This document shows, in pieces, positions 24,710-33,808 of a DNA stretch of 64,000 bases. The notes beneath the pieces were generated by a model. That model saw only the letters and a list, made by a program, of their open reading frames with translations. It was not told where the DNA came from and searched no databases. Numbering within the stretch: position 1 is the first letter of the stretch; each line of letters starts with the position of its first letter. The stretch comes from Alistipes putredinis DSM 17216. Its GTDB lineage: Bacteria; Bacteroidota; Bacteroidia; Bacteroidales; Rikenellaceae. The position numbers and the translations under genes are program-made. The stretch covers positions 248,001 to 312,000 of the forward strand of contig NZ_DS499579.1 of assembly GCF_000154465.1 (NCBI RefSeq). The letters are read 5' to 3'.

Positions 24710-25204
24710 ATGAAGGATTTCGTCGCGATCGATTTTGAAACGGCCAACAGAGAGCGCACCAGTATTTGCAGCGTGGGGCTGGTCCGGGTGGAGAACGGGG
24801 ACATCAGGGAGAAGATCTATCGCCTGATCCGGCCTTACCCCGACTATTACAGCTCCTGGAATACCCGCATACACGGTCTGACGTATCGGGATACGGCGCA
24901 CGCGGCACCTTTTCCGGAGGTTTGGGCCGACATCTCTCCGGAGTTGGCGGGTTTGCCGTTGGTAGCCCATAACAGTCCTTTCGATGAAGGTTGTCTGAAA
25001 GCAGCCTTCCGGCAATACGGCATGGCTTATCCCGATTACCGTTTTTTCTGCACGTGCCGCGCATCTCGTCGGGTTTTCGGCCGGGAATTACCGAATCATC
25101 AGCTTCAAACCGTCGCAGCCCGCTGCGGTTTCGATCTTCGGGATCACCATCATGCGCTGGCTGATGCCGAAGCCTGTGCCTGGATCGCCCGCCTGATTCT
25201 GTAA
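24710..25204 (+). CDS. DnaQ-like (DEDDh) 3'-5' exonuclease
   Basis: 164 aa, single exonuclease domain. The acidic catalytic residues of the DEDDh class are visible: Asp8 and Glu10 in AIDFETAN, the second Asp in AHNSPFDEG, and His plus Asp in HHHALADAEA near the end. Stand-alone proteins of this kind resemble the epsilon proofreading subunit of polymerase III but often act as separate nucleases. The substrate (DNA or RNA) cannot be told. No partner gene is adjacent. Confidence 0.92.
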   Translation: MKDFVAIDFETANRERTSICSVGLVRVENGDIREKIYRLIRPYPDYYSSWNTRIHGLTYRDTAHAAPFPEVWADISPELAGLPLVAHNSPFDEGCLKAAFRQYGMAYPDYRFFCTCRASRRVFGRELPNHQLQTVAARCGFDLRDHHHALADAEACAWIARLIL

Positions 25205-25323
25205 AAGGGAGAGAGGGTAGGGCATTCGCTCATATCGCCCTCGTTCGGCATGGGCGCCTGATTCTTTCGATCATTTTCTTCGGAAAAAACCTCCGAAAGC
25301 GGCTTCGGCTCGCTGTTTTTTCG

Positions 25324-25405
25324 TATATTTGACTTCATCCAATATACTCGCGCTCGGCCGAGTTAAAATAAATTTTGCTCGGCACTCGACTTATTCGTAT
25401 ATTTG
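25324..25405 (+). repeat. dispersed promoter-module repeat, copy B
   Basis: An 82-bp module bounded by TATATTTG at 25324-25331 and at 25398-25405 (74 bp apart). It aligns base for base in length with 22308-22389. It contains the palindromic AAAATAAATTTT at 25365-25376, 33 bp before the second box. It points toward pepD, which starts 175 bp later. The rest of the 25205-25580 gap has nothing else recognisable. Confidence 0.8.
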
Positions 25406-25580
25406 CAAAAGGTGAATTTGCGTGCGGACGGGTTGCATGCCGTAAAACGATGTTTTGTTGGCGGCCGGATGTCTTTTCGCCGAATATTCGAAGTTGCCGG
25501 TATCGGCTCGAACCCGAATCGCGTTCGTTCTCGACTTTTGCCGGCAGGAAGAACAAGACCGATATAAAACCTTATAAGAA

Positions 25581-27032
25581 ATGTCAGAGATTACAAAATT
25601 AGAACCGAAGCTCGTCTGGGAGCTGTTCGATGCCATTACGCGGGTGCCGCGTCCCTCCAAGAAAGAGGAAAAGATCCGGGAGTTCCTCGTGGATTTCGCA
25701 AAAAAACACAACATCGACTACCAGACCGACCAAACGGGTAATGTCGTGATGCGCGTGCCCGGTACGAAAGGATATGAGAACCGTCCCTGCGTCATTCTTC
25801 AGTCCCATATGGATATGGTGTGCGAGAAAAATTCGGACACGGCGTTCGACTTCGACAAGGATCCCATCCGCACGAAGATCGTCGATGGCTGGGTGAAGGC
25901 CGAAGGTACGACGCTCGGTGCCGACGACGGTATCGGTATGGCGGCAGCCCTTGCCGCGCTGCTCGATCCTGCATTGGAACACGGTCCTCTGGAGGCGCTG
26001 TTCACGGTGGACGAAGAAACCGGTCTTACCGGTGCTTTCGGACTGGGTAAAGGAATGCTTACGGGGCGTTACCTGGTGAACCTCGATTCCGAGGACGAAG
26101 GCGAAATTTTCATCGGCTGCGCCGGCGGCGTCGATACGCTGGCTACGTTCCGTTATAAAACGGAGGCCGCACCTGAAGGCCACGCCTTTTTCCGGATTCG
26201 GGTATCCGACCTTTCGGGCGGACACTCCGGCGACGACATCGATAAGGGCCGTATGAATTCCAACAAACTGGTCGCACGGTTGTTGTGGAACGGCGCCCAG
26301 CGTTTCGGATTGCGCCTGAGCCGTTTCGACGGCGGCAACCTGCGCAATGCCATTCCGCGCGAGGCGTATGCGGTTTTCGCCGTGCCGAGCGGTTCGAAAG
26401 CCGGTTTCGAGGCTTTCTATAAGGAGTTTGCCGGGGAACTTGCAGCCGAAGCCAAGTTCCGGGAACCGAATTTCAAGATCGGAATCGAAGAGGTTCCGGC
26501 CGCATCGGTGATCGATGCGGCGACCCAGCGCAACTTGCTTTACGCGCTCGTAGGACTGCCCAACGGAGTGATCGAGATGTCGCTGGCCATGCCGGGACTT
26601 GTCGAAACATCGACCAACCTCGCTTCGGTGAAATTCGAAGGGGATGACCGGATCGTCGTGACTACTTCGCAGCGCTCCTCGGTGGAGAGTGCCAAGGTCT
26701 ATGCGTCGCAGATGATCGAATCGGTGTTCGCTTTGGCGGGTGCCGAGGTGTCGCATTCGGAGGGGTATCCCGGCTGGGCGCCCAATCCCCAGTCCAAACT
26801 GTTGGAAATCACGGTTGCCAGCTATGAGAAACTTTTCGGTGTGAAGCCCAAGGTGCGTGCGATCCATGCCGGATTGGAGTGCGGCTTGTTCCTCGAGAAA
26901 TATCCGCATCTGGAGATGGTTTCGTTCGGTCCGACGCTGCGCGGCGTCCATTCGCCCGATGAGCGGCTCGAAATCGCAACGGTTCCCAAGTTCTGGGATC
27001 TGTTGGCCGATATTCTGAAAAAAGTCGAGTAA
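25581..27032 (+). CDS. pepD: aminoacyl-histidine dipeptidase (Xaa-His dipeptidase)
   Basis: 483 aa, M20 metallopeptidase family. Zinc-binding and catalytic segments are SHMDMVCEKN (residues ~75-84), GTTLGADDGIGMA (~112-124), the catalytic glutamates in TVDEETGLTGAFGL (~144-157) and NLDSEDEGEIFIGCAGG (~166). A dimerisation domain follows, with the conserved SGGHSGDDI. The C-terminal AIHAGLECGLF supplies the last ligand. It cleaves unspecific dipeptides such as carnosine-type X-His in the cytoplasm. A classical terminator follows at 27077. Confidence 0.96.
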   Translation: MSEITKLEPKLVWELFDAITRVPRPSKKEEKIREFLVDFAKKHNIDYQTDQTGNVVMRVPGTKGYENRPCVILQSHMDMVCEKNSDTAFDFDKDPIRTKIVDGWVKAEGTTLGADDGIGMAAALAALLDPALEHGPLEALFTVDEETGLTGAFGLGKGMLTGRYLVNLDSEDEGEIFIGCAGGVDTLATFRYKTEAAPEGHAFFRIRVSDLSGGHSGDDIDKGRMNSNKLVARLLWNGAQRFGLRLSRFDGGNLRNAIPREAYAVFAVPSGSKAGFEAFYKEFAGELAAEAKFREPNFKIGIEEVPAASVIDAATQRNLLYALVGLPNGVIEMSLAMPGLVETSTNLASVKFEGDDRIVVTTSQRSSVESAKVYASQMIESVFALAGAEVSHSEGYPGWAPNPQSKLLEITVASYEKLFGVKPKVRAIHAGLECGLFLEKYPHLEMVSFGPTLRGVHSPDERLEIATVPKFWDLLADILKKVE

Positions 27033-27076
27033 GTTTCTGCGTGGAATATTGATTTCCGAATCATATCGTCTGGTCG

Positions 27077-27115
27077 ATCAAGTCATTCATTATCAAATGA
27101 ATGACTTGATTTTTT
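27077..27115 (+). terminator. intrinsic terminator of pepD
   Basis: A perfect 14-bp stem (27077-27090 with 27097-27110), 6-nt loop and T5. Confidence 0.93.
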
Positions 27116-27667
27116 GATTATACGGATCGTAGGAAGATGGTTTACACGGGTAATTCTCGGGATGATATTCTCGATCTTTTTTATTGTCAAAGGCCGGATA
27201 CTCTGTATTTTATGACAATGAAAACCGATTGTTCGACAGGTTTGTACGGGTATTTGTGCTGCGCCTGCCTTCCGGCGAGGTGCAACGAAGGCAGAAGCTC
27301 GGAGAACGGAGCCTTGCGGGATACGTAATTAAAATTGCTCGCCGCTATCGAACGGGATAGAATGGACCGGTTGCGAAAAAAATTAGGAAAGATAATTTCG
27401 GGGGATCGGTATCCGAACCGATCCTTAATCACAAAATGAATCAATATCGGTATTATGTTAAATTATATGAGAATTTTATTGCATCGGCCAATATGTCGGT
27501 ATTTACGCCGATGATTATATAATGATTTATAAAACAGGTATTATCCGTGATTTCTTTGTGTTTTGCCGGAGACAAATATGCTCGATGCAGGAAAGTTTTG
27601 TAATGTTGCAGACCGATCGATCTTTGATATGGATGTGGACAATTCGTGCGGATGTCGTTAATTTTAG
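27116..27667. other. AT-rich intergenic region with no recognised gene
   Basis: About 550 bp of AT-rich sequence. It contains a small hairpin (arms CTGCCTT at 27265-27271 and AAGGCAG at 27288-27294) and a 28-codon ORF at 27436-27522 (MNQYRYYVKLYENF...). The ORF has no supporting context. No tRNA fold was found. Confidence 0.5.
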
Positions 27668-27691
27668 TAAATTTGCAGGTAAATATATTTG
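27668..27691 (+). promoter_or_regulatory. two -7 boxes before znuA-like gene
   Basis: TAAATTTG at 27668-27675 and TATATTTG at 27684-27691. The second ends three bases before the ATG at 27695. Confidence 0.6.
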
Positions 27692-27694
27692 TCT

Positions 27695-28561
27695 ATGTTT
27701 CGAAAAATCGCCATATTTTCGCTGATAATACCGTGGTTGCTTTTCAGCGGCTGTGCGTCCCGACCCGCCGACGAGCGGCCGACGATCTTCGTATCGATTC
27801 TTCCTTTGCGCGGGATCGTTTCCGAAATCGTCGGCGATGACTTTCGGGTCGAAGTGCTCGTTCCGCCCGGTATGAACCCGGAAAGTTTCGAGCCGACACC
27901 CCGGCAGATGATCGATCTGAATCGTTCGCAGTTGATATTCAATATCGGTTGGATCGATTTCGAGCAGAATATGCTGTCCAAGATCGAGGACCGTCGAAAA
28001 GTAATCGACCTGCATCGTGGTATAGAGCCGATTGCGGGCAGTTGCTCCCATGCGGACGCGGAGAAAGAGCACCGACACGGCGTCGATCCCCACATTTGGA
28101 CCTCTCCGCGCGAATTGCGCACTATGGCCGATAATGCTTATCGGGCGATTCACGAGTTGTATCCTGATTCTACCGTATATGCGGTTAATTATCAGTGTCT
28201 TGCCGATAAATTGCAGGCTCTCGATGATTCTGTTGCCGAACGGCTGAAGCAGAGCGGAGTACCCTATTTCATGATTTACCATCCGGCCCTGACCTACTAT
28301 GCCCGTGCCTATGGAATCGAGCAGGTTGCCATCGAGCAGGATGGCAAGGAGCCTTCGGCCAAACGGCTGGCCCGGCTTATCGAGCAGGCTCGCCGGGACA
28401 GTATTCGTGTCGTATTCTACCAGAGCCAGTTCCCGGCTTCCACCGTCGAAGTGATCGCCGAAGATATCGGGGCGCAGAGCGTCCGGATCGATCCGCTGGC
28501 CGAAGATGTCGTCGGCAATATTTCCTATATTACGGATCTCATAACTGCCGAACGTCTATGA
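27695..28561 (+). CDS. zinc/manganese ABC transporter substrate-binding lipoprotein
   Basis: 288 aa, ZnuA/TroA (cluster A-I) family. Lipobox SLIIPWLLFSGC puts Cys20 at the membrane anchor. Metal ligands are His in GVDPHIWTSPRE, His in FMIYHPALTYYARAYG and the Asp/Glu region near the C-terminus (RIDPLAEDV). A short His-rich loop (SCSHADAEKEHRHG) before the second ligand is typical of zinc-specific members. The next gene, a matching ATPase, overlaps by four bases. No permease gene follows within the operon, which is unusual (see findings). Confidence 0.9.
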   Translation: MFRKIAIFSLIIPWLLFSGCASRPADERPTIFVSILPLRGIVSEIVGDDFRVEVLVPPGMNPESFEPTPRQMIDLNRSQLIFNIGWIDFEQNMLSKIEDRRKVIDLHRGIEPIAGSCSHADAEKEHRHGVDPHIWTSPRELRTMADNAYRAIHELYPDSTVYAVNYQCLADKLQALDDSVAERLKQSGVPYFMIYHPALTYYARAYGIEQVAIEQDGKEPSAKRLARLIEQARRDSIRVVFYQSQFPASTVEVIAEDIGAQSVRIDPLAEDVVGNISYITDLITAERL

Positions 28562-29343
28562 AAACTCCGCTCGTTTCGCTTCGCCGCGTCAGCGTGTCGT
28601 ACGATGGTCACGACGCGCTCAAAGAGGTCGATTTGGATATTTATCCCGATGATTTTCTCGGTATCATAGGCCCTAACGGCGGAGGTAAAACTACGCTTGT
28701 CAAGGCCATCGTGGGAACGATCCCCTATCGCGGTACGATCTCCTATTCGCCGCAGTTGTTTCGGGGAAAGGAGCGGTTGATCGGCTATATGCCCCAGCAA
28801 TCGATCTTCGACCGGAGTTTTCCGATTTCGGTGCTCGAAGTGGTGATGTCGGGGCTTCAGGGGCAAAGGGGTTTCCATGCCCGCTATGCGTCCGGGGATC
28901 GAGCGAAGGCACAGGAGCTGCTGCGGACGGCCGGTATCGACGGGATCGCCCGCAAACCTATCGGCGAGATTTCCGGCGGTCAGATGCAGCGGGCGTTATT
29001 GTGTCGGGCGGTGATTTCGGATCCTAAATTGTTGATTCTGGACGAGCCGGCCAATTTTGTGGACAATCGTTTCGAAAACGAGCTCTATCGGATGCTCGCC
29101 GAGCTGCACGGACGAATGGCGATCGTAATGATTTCGCACGATCTGGGGACGATTACGAGTGTCGTGCGGAATATCGTTTGTGTGAATCGTTATGTTCACC
29201 GGCACGATTCGAACATCATTACCGAGGAGCAGCTTCGTAATTACGACTGCCCTATTCAGCTTATTTCCCACGGCAAGGTGCCGCATACGGTGCTTGCATT
29301 GCACCCGCACGACTGTTGTCCACATACCCGTACGGAGGAATAG
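28558..29343 (+). CDS. metal ABC transporter ATP-binding protein (ZnuC-like)
   Basis: 261 aa. Walker A GPNGGGKTTL (~residues 38-47), Q-loop YMPQQS, signature ISGGQMQRALLCRA, Walker B LLILDEPANFVD and H-loop MISHDLG are all intact, so it should hydrolyse ATP. The C-terminal ~40 residues contain Cys/His (LHPHDCCPHTR), possibly a metal sensor. Its ATG overlaps the stop of the substrate-binding gene. A membrane component is missing next to it; a coding-like fragment follows directly at 29362-29443. Confidence 0.92.
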   Translation: MKTPLVSLRRVSVSYDGHDALKEVDLDIYPDDFLGIIGPNGGGKTTLVKAIVGTIPYRGTISYSPQLFRGKERLIGYMPQQSIFDRSFPISVLEVVMSGLQGQRGFHARYASGDRAKAQELLRTAGIDGIARKPIGEISGGQMQRALLCRAVISDPKLLILDEPANFVDNRFENELYRMLAELHGRMAIVMISHDLGTITSVVRNIVCVNRYVHRHDSNIITEEQLRNYDCPIQLISHGKVPHTVLALHPHDCCPHTRTEE

Positions 29344-29361
29344 CCCGGCTTTTCCGGTATC

Positions 29362-29443
29362 TATCTTCACCGATGAAGATTACGACCGGGCCAAAGCCAT
29401 GTACGACGAACGCATGGCCAACTACGGAAGCGGTGAAAAGTAA
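29362..29443 (+). pseudogene. orphan C-terminal coding fragment after znuC-like gene
   Basis: In a different frame from the ATPase, the sequence reads VSIFTDEDYDRAKAMYDERM followed by ANYGSGEK and a stop. Codon usage is like the surrounding genes, and it looks like a genuine protein end, but no start codon or upstream domain exists. It could be the tail of a gene lost by deletion, together with the missing permease. It lies just before a perfect palindromic terminator. Confidence 0.35.
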
Positions 29444-29460
29444 CTCCCGGATTCTCTGAA

Positions 29461-29496
29461 CGAATAGAGCCGCAATAGCTATTGCGGCTCTATTCG
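29461..29496. terminator. perfect 36-bp palindromic terminator
   Basis: Two 18-base arms, CGAATAGAGCCGCAATAG and its exact complement, meet without a spacer. It ends the znu-like operon. The T-run is short. Confidence 0.75.
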
Positions 29497-29679
29497 CTTC
29501 CTCCCCTCTCGCTGTCCGGCAGACAGAGTACCTCGTTCCGGAAAAAGTGTTGCGCCGGATCAACAAAATGTATTCCGGCATATATGCGTCCGTTGGCTTG
29601 CCGCCATTGTTTGTTGTCGTACCTGTTGCCTGCACATTGGGCGGCGATGCCGGCCGCAGGATCCCGATCGTTTGTGGAC

Positions 29680-29713
29680 ATAAAAAATACTTACGGAGTT
29701 GCCCCCGTAAGTA
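29680..29713 (-). terminator. intrinsic terminator of the 93-aa ORF
   Basis: Stem 29684-29694 with 29703-29713 (11 bp). On the minus strand it is followed by T residues (29686-29681). It lies 26 bp after the stop of the 93-aa gene. Confidence 0.85.
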
Positions 29714-29738
29714 TTCGAGTATGATTCGGGATAATTCT

Positions 29739-30020
29739 CTATTTGTTGATCTCGCTCAACTTTTCGAACAATTTGCCGAACGAAGCCTCGATTTCGCGGC
29801 GCAGCGCTGCAAAGTGCTTGCGCACCAGCGAAGGATTATGTGCATCGGCCGGATTGTTGGCCTTGACGAAAAGCGCGTTGCGAAGAGCCACACCCTCCTG
29901 CATCACTTCGAAAATCTCTTTCTCTTTGGTCGGCTGGAAGCAGATCGCCATGTCGCAGTCGAACACGAGTTCCTCCAGACGGTAGTCGATCTCTTTTTTC
30001 AGCATTCTTAAATTTGCCAT
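29739..30020 (-). CDS. conserved small protein of unknown function
   Basis: 93 aa. Starts MANLRMLKKEIDYRLEELVFDCDM, helical throughout, and has a short conserved-looking centre AICFQPTKEKEIFEVMQEGV. There is no signal peptide or membrane helix. It appears to belong to a small Bacteroidetes family without known role (recollection). Coding use and its own terminator support expression. A repeat copy (D, 30289-30367) with -7 boxes on this strand lies 270 bp upstream. Confidence 0.75.
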   Translation of the reverse strand: MANLRMLKKEIDYRLEELVFDCDMAICFQPTKEKEIFEVMQEGVALRNALFVKANNPADAHNPSLVRKHFAALRREIEASFGKLFEKLSEINK

Positions 30021-30288
30021 ATCTCTATTCGGTTTTAATATAATTATTCCTGTAAAAAATCATACACGGATCCACGTACCTCTCCCCGACTTGTCGGAAG
30101 CGTTCGCCGCACTCTGTCCGATGCAAAAATTAAAAGAGTGCGAGCAGTCGCCAACCCTGTGATTTTTGTTTCCCTTTGCCGGACAGATCCGCACCCGAAT
30201 ACCTCCTATTCGTTTTTCAGTCGTCGGCTGTCCAAATCAATCCGAGCCGGCTTACCTGCCGCAAAGAAGAACTGCATCCTATCCTCTG

Positions 30289-30367
30289 CAAAGATAGTGA
30301 AAGCCGAGAAGAAAACGGGAGCTCGTTCACAGTTTTCCGAGGCATATCCTATCTTCTTGCAAAGATA
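30289..30367 (-). repeat. dispersed promoter-module repeat, copy D
   Basis: On the minus strand it is bounded by TATCTTTG at 30367-30360 and at 30296-30289 (71 bp apart). Near-identical to 22238-22315, including a shared CCTCGGAAAACTGTGA stretch and CCCGTTTTCTTCTCGGCTTT. It points toward the 93-aa gene. The rest of the 30021-30412 gap holds nothing else recognised. Confidence 0.85.
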
Positions 30368-30412
30368 AAAAAATCTTCCGGAAATCGAGTGCAGTCAGAT
30401 CACAAAATTCAA

Positions 30413-32194
30413 TTACATCCGCTCCGGTACGTCGATTCCGAGCAGCGCCATGGCCAGACGGATCGTGCGGGCCACCTGTTCGGCCAGGCGCAGCCGCATG
30501 TCGCGGGTCGTCGTACACTCCTCTTTGAGGATCGAATGGTCGTGGTAGTAGCCGTTGAACGATTTGGCCAGTTCGTAGGCGTAAGCGCCGACGATCGACG
30601 GAGCGAAATTCGCGGCGGCGGCCTGTACGGTCGCCGGATATTCGGTCAGCGCCTTGATCAGTTCGATCTCTTCGGGCAGGAGCGCCGCAGCTTCGTCCTG
30701 GGTGCGGAAATCGATCCCTGCCTCCTCTGCTTTGCGCAGGATCGAGCGGATGCGTGCATGCGTGTACTGGATGAAAGGACCTGTATTGCCGTTGAAGTCG
30801 ATCGATTCGCGGGGGTCGAACAGCATCGTCTTCTTGGGATCGACCTTCAGGATGAAATACTTGAGGGCTCCTAACCCGACCATCGATGCGATGGCGTCGG
30901 CTTCCTGCGCGGTGCAGCCGTCCAGTTTGCCCAATTCGTCCGACATCTCGCGGGCGGTCGATACCATGTCGGCGATCAGATCGTCTGCATCGACGACCGT
31001 TCCCTCGCGGGATTTCATCTTGCCTTCGGGCAGCTCGACCATGCCGTAGGAAAGGTGGTAGATGTGGTCGCTCCATTCGTCGTATCCCAACTTCTTGAGG
31101 ATCAGCTTGAGCACCTGGAAATGGTAGTTCTGTTCGTTGCCCACTACGTAGATCATTTCGTCCAGCCGGTTCTCCTCGAACCGGCGGAACGCCGTGCCGA
31201 GATCCTGCGTCATATAGACCGATGTGCCGTCGCCGCGCAGCAATAACTTCTGGTCGAGTCCGTCGGCCGTGAGGTCGATCCAGACAGAACCGTCCTCCTT
31301 GCGGAAGAAGATACCCCGGGCGAGTCCCTCTTCCACCAGGCTCTTGCCCAGCAGGTAGGTTTGCGATTCGTAATAGACCTTGTCGAAATCGACGCCCAAT
31401 GCCTTGTACGTCACGTCGAAGCCTTCATAGACCCACCCGTTCATGGTTTCCCACAGCGAATATATTTCCGGATCTTTGGCCTCCCAGCGGCGCAGCCACT
31501 CCTGCGCCTGTCGCATGATCGGAGCGTTTTTCTTGGCCTCCTCCTCGCTTTGCCCGGCGGCGACGAGCTCCTTGATCTGGGCTTTGTAGTGCTTGTCGAA
31601 TTCGACGTAATATTTACCGACCAGGTGGTCGCCTTTCATCCCCGACGAGGCGGGCGTTTCGCCGCCGCCGTAGAGTTTCCAGGCCAGCATCGACTTGCAG
31701 ATGTGAATACCGCGGTCGTTCACGAGGTTTACCTTGATGACCTTGTTGCCGTTGGCTTTCAGGATCTGCGCGACGGAGTATCCCAGCAGGTTGTTGCGGA
31801 TGTGTCCCAGGTGAAGGGGCTTGTTGGTGTTGGGCGAGGAGTATTCGATCATTACGGTACGGCCCGTCGGTGCGGCCTGCCCGAAGGTGTCGTTTGCCGC
31901 GACCTCCCGGAAGCGTGCGGCCCAGAATGCACTGTCGAGCGAGAGATTCAGGAATCCCTTGATTACGTTGAACGCCTTGATTTCCGGCGTATTGGCCACC
32001 AGGTATTCGCCGATCTCCGTCGCCGTGGCTTCGGGCGACTTGCGGCTGGCTTTGAGCAGGGGGAACACCACGAGCGTATAGTCGCCCTCGAACTCTTTGC
32101 GGGTTTTCTGAATCTGCAACGGAGCTCCGGCATTCCCGTAGAGGGTGCTTACCGCCGCTGCGACTTTATCCGTAAGAAACTGTTCAATATTCAT
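30413..32194 (-). CDS. argS: arginyl-tRNA synthetase
   Basis: 593 aa, class I synthetase charging tRNA-Arg. The HIGH motif is HLGHIRN near residue 128 within SSPNTNKPLHLGHIRNNLLG, and the KMSKS-like element is KMKSREGTVV near residue 393. The N-terminal ArgRS domain (MNIEQFLTDKVAAAV) and the C-terminal DALR anticodon-binding domain (ALTEYPATVQAAAANFAPS, ending ALLGIDVPERM) are complete. It stands alone; upstream on this strand only a poor -7 box (TAAATTCG near 32213) is visible. Confidence 0.97.
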   Translation of the reverse strand: MNIEQFLTDKVAAAVSTLYGNAGAPLQIQKTRKEFEGDYTLVVFPLLKASRKSPEATATEIGEYLVANTPEIKAFNVIKGFLNLSLDSAFWAARFREVAANDTFGQAAPTGRTVMIEYSSPNTNKPLHLGHIRNNLLGYSVAQILKANGNKVIKVNLVNDRGIHICKSMLAWKLYGGGETPASSGMKGDHLVGKYYVEFDKHYKAQIKELVAAGQSEEEAKKNAPIMRQAQEWLRRWEAKDPEIYSLWETMNGWVYEGFDVTYKALGVDFDKVYYESQTYLLGKSLVEEGLARGIFFRKEDGSVWIDLTADGLDQKLLLRGDGTSVYMTQDLGTAFRRFEENRLDEMIYVVGNEQNYHFQVLKLILKKLGYDEWSDHIYHLSYGMVELPEGKMKSREGTVVDADDLIADMVSTAREMSDELGKLDGCTAQEADAIASMVGLGALKYFILKVDPKKTMLFDPRESIDFNGNTGPFIQYTHARIRSILRKAEEAGIDFRTQDEAAALLPEEIELIKALTEYPATVQAAAANFAPSIVGAYAYELAKSFNGYYHDHSILKEECTTTRDMRLRLAEQVARTIRLAMALLGIDVPERM

Positions 32195-32316
32195 CGTATG
32201 TCGAATTTGGGTGCGAATTTACGCTTTTTATCCGAATAATCCGCGTCGTCGCCTCTCAATAATGCGTCGGATAGCGAATTGCATCCGTCGATTTTCGGAA
32301 AATTGCAAACTATTGT

Positions 32317-32324
32317 TATATTTG
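32317..32324 (+). promoter_or_regulatory. -7 box TATATTTG upstream of the CorC-like gene
   Basis: It lies 171 bp before the ATG at 32496, giving a long 5' untranslated region. The rest of 32195-32495 shows no gene. Confidence 0.55.
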
Positions 32325-32495
32325 CAAACCGTATAGGCTGTCCCCGCAGCGTCCGAATGGTTCGGCGTTGTTGCGTCGTGCGATTCCCTGTCCGAAAACA
32401 ATCCGGGCCGGATTCGTCCGCCGGGGTCGAAGGCCGGAGCCATCCGGCCCGGCTTTCGGTATGGACCGCCTTTCGTTTTTTTATTTTTTCATAGC

Positions 32496-33776
32496 ATGGA
32501 AATATTCATAATCCTCCTGCTGATCCTGCTCAACGGTCTGTTCGCCATGTCGGAGATCGCCCTGATCTCGGCTCGCAAATCGAACCTCACGGCGCAGGCC
32601 AAGCAGGGCAACAAACGGGCTCGCCAGGCCCTCAAGCTGGCGGAAGATCCCAACAAATTTCTTTCGACCGTCCAGATCGGTATTACTCTGATCGGTATTT
32701 TGACCGGTATTTATTCGGGGGCGGCCATCGCCGACGACCTGCGGGAAGTCTTCGTCCGCTGGGGAGTTCCCTATGCGGCTCCCGTAGCGCAGACGCTCAT
32801 CGTGATCGTGGTGACCTATCTGACTATCGTGTTCGGAGAGTTGATTCCCAAGCGTATCGGTATGACGGCCGCCGAGCCGGTCGCCAAACTCGTGGCCGGC
32901 CCTATGAAGGTGCTGTCGGTCGTCGCCTCCCCTTTCGTATGGCTCCTTTCGAAGAGCATCGAGGGCATTTCCCGTCTGTTCGGGCTGCGCGATACCGACA
33001 GTCCCGTAACGGAGGCCGAGATCAAGTCGATCGTGCAGGAAGGCGCCGAGGACGGAGCTGTGCAGGCTGTCGAGCAGAAGATCGTCGGCCGTGTCTTCTC
33101 GTTGGGTGACCGCAGCGTGGAGTCGATCATGACCCACCGCAGCGACATCGCATGGCTCGATGTGAATATGTCTGTGGATGAGATCCGCGACCTCGTTCGT
33201 CGGGAGCCTCACGGACGCTATCCCGTCGGTGAAGGATCGCTCGACCGGCTGGTCGGCGTCGTCTATCTGAAGGATCTTTTCTCGCATATCGGGGACCCTG
33301 GATTCTCGCTGCGGCAGATTCTCTCTCCTGTCAAGCTGTTCCACGAGGGAGCGGAGGTGTATATGGCGCTGGAACAGTTGCGGACCGAGCAACTGGGTTA
33401 TGGCATCGTTTGCGACGAGTTCGGCGTCACGCAGGGTATCGTGACTCTGAAAGATATTTTCGAAGCCCTTGTGGGCGAGCTGCTCGAAGATCGTGAAGAG
33501 CCGGATATCGTCGTGCGCGAGGACGGCAGCGTGCTGGTGGACGGACAGTGTTCGTTTTACGATTTTCTGGCCCATTTCGGATTGGAGGATGTCTATTCTT
33601 CGGCCGAATACAATACGATCAGCGGTTTGATTCTGGATGAGTTGGAACATATTCCGCACAGCGGGGAATACCTTCAATGGGAGTGTTTCCGGCTCGAAGT
33701 CGTGGATATGGACGGAGCACGTATAGACAAGGTACTGGCGACGATGATCGACACGTCCGATAATAAAACTAAATAA
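32496..33776 (+). CDS. CNNM/CorC-family membrane protein (hemolysin C-like)
   Basis: 426 aa. N-terminal CNNM domain with about four membrane segments (FIILLLILLNGLFAMSEIAL, VQIGITLIGILTGIYSG, LIVIVVTYLTIVFGELIPKR), which includes the family motif FGELIPKRIGM. Two CBS domains follow (residues ~200-320: VESIMTHRSDIAWLDVN and ILSPVKLFHEGAEVYMAL) and then the C-terminal CorC/HlyC domain (ending DMDGARIDKVLATMI). Related proteins export Mg2+ or Co2+; the hemolysin name is historical. dusB begins 32 bp downstream and is probably co-transcribed. Confidence 0.92.
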   Translation: MEIFIILLLILLNGLFAMSEIALISARKSNLTAQAKQGNKRARQALKLAEDPNKFLSTVQIGITLIGILTGIYSGAAIADDLREVFVRWGVPYAAPVAQTLIVIVVTYLTIVFGELIPKRIGMTAAEPVAKLVAGPMKVLSVVASPFVWLLSKSIEGISRLFGLRDTDSPVTEAEIKSIVQEGAEDGAVQAVEQKIVGRVFSLGDRSVESIMTHRSDIAWLDVNMSVDEIRDLVRREPHGRYPVGEGSLDRLVGVVYLKDLFSHIGDPGFSLRQILSPVKLFHEGAEVYMALEQLRTEQLGYGIVCDEFGVTQGIVTLKDIFEALVGELLEDREEPDIVVREDGSVLVDGQCSFYDFLAHFGLEDVYSSAEYNTISGLILDELEHIPHSGEYLQWECFRLEVVDMDGARIDKVLATMIDTSDNKTK

Positions 33777-33808
33777 GGTCTTTCCGTGCGGAGTTTGTTT
33801 TTGATGCC

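Noticed and set aside
27436..27522. 28-codon ORF in the AT-rich gap
   Set aside because: No promoter at a sensible distance, no homologous-looking sequence.
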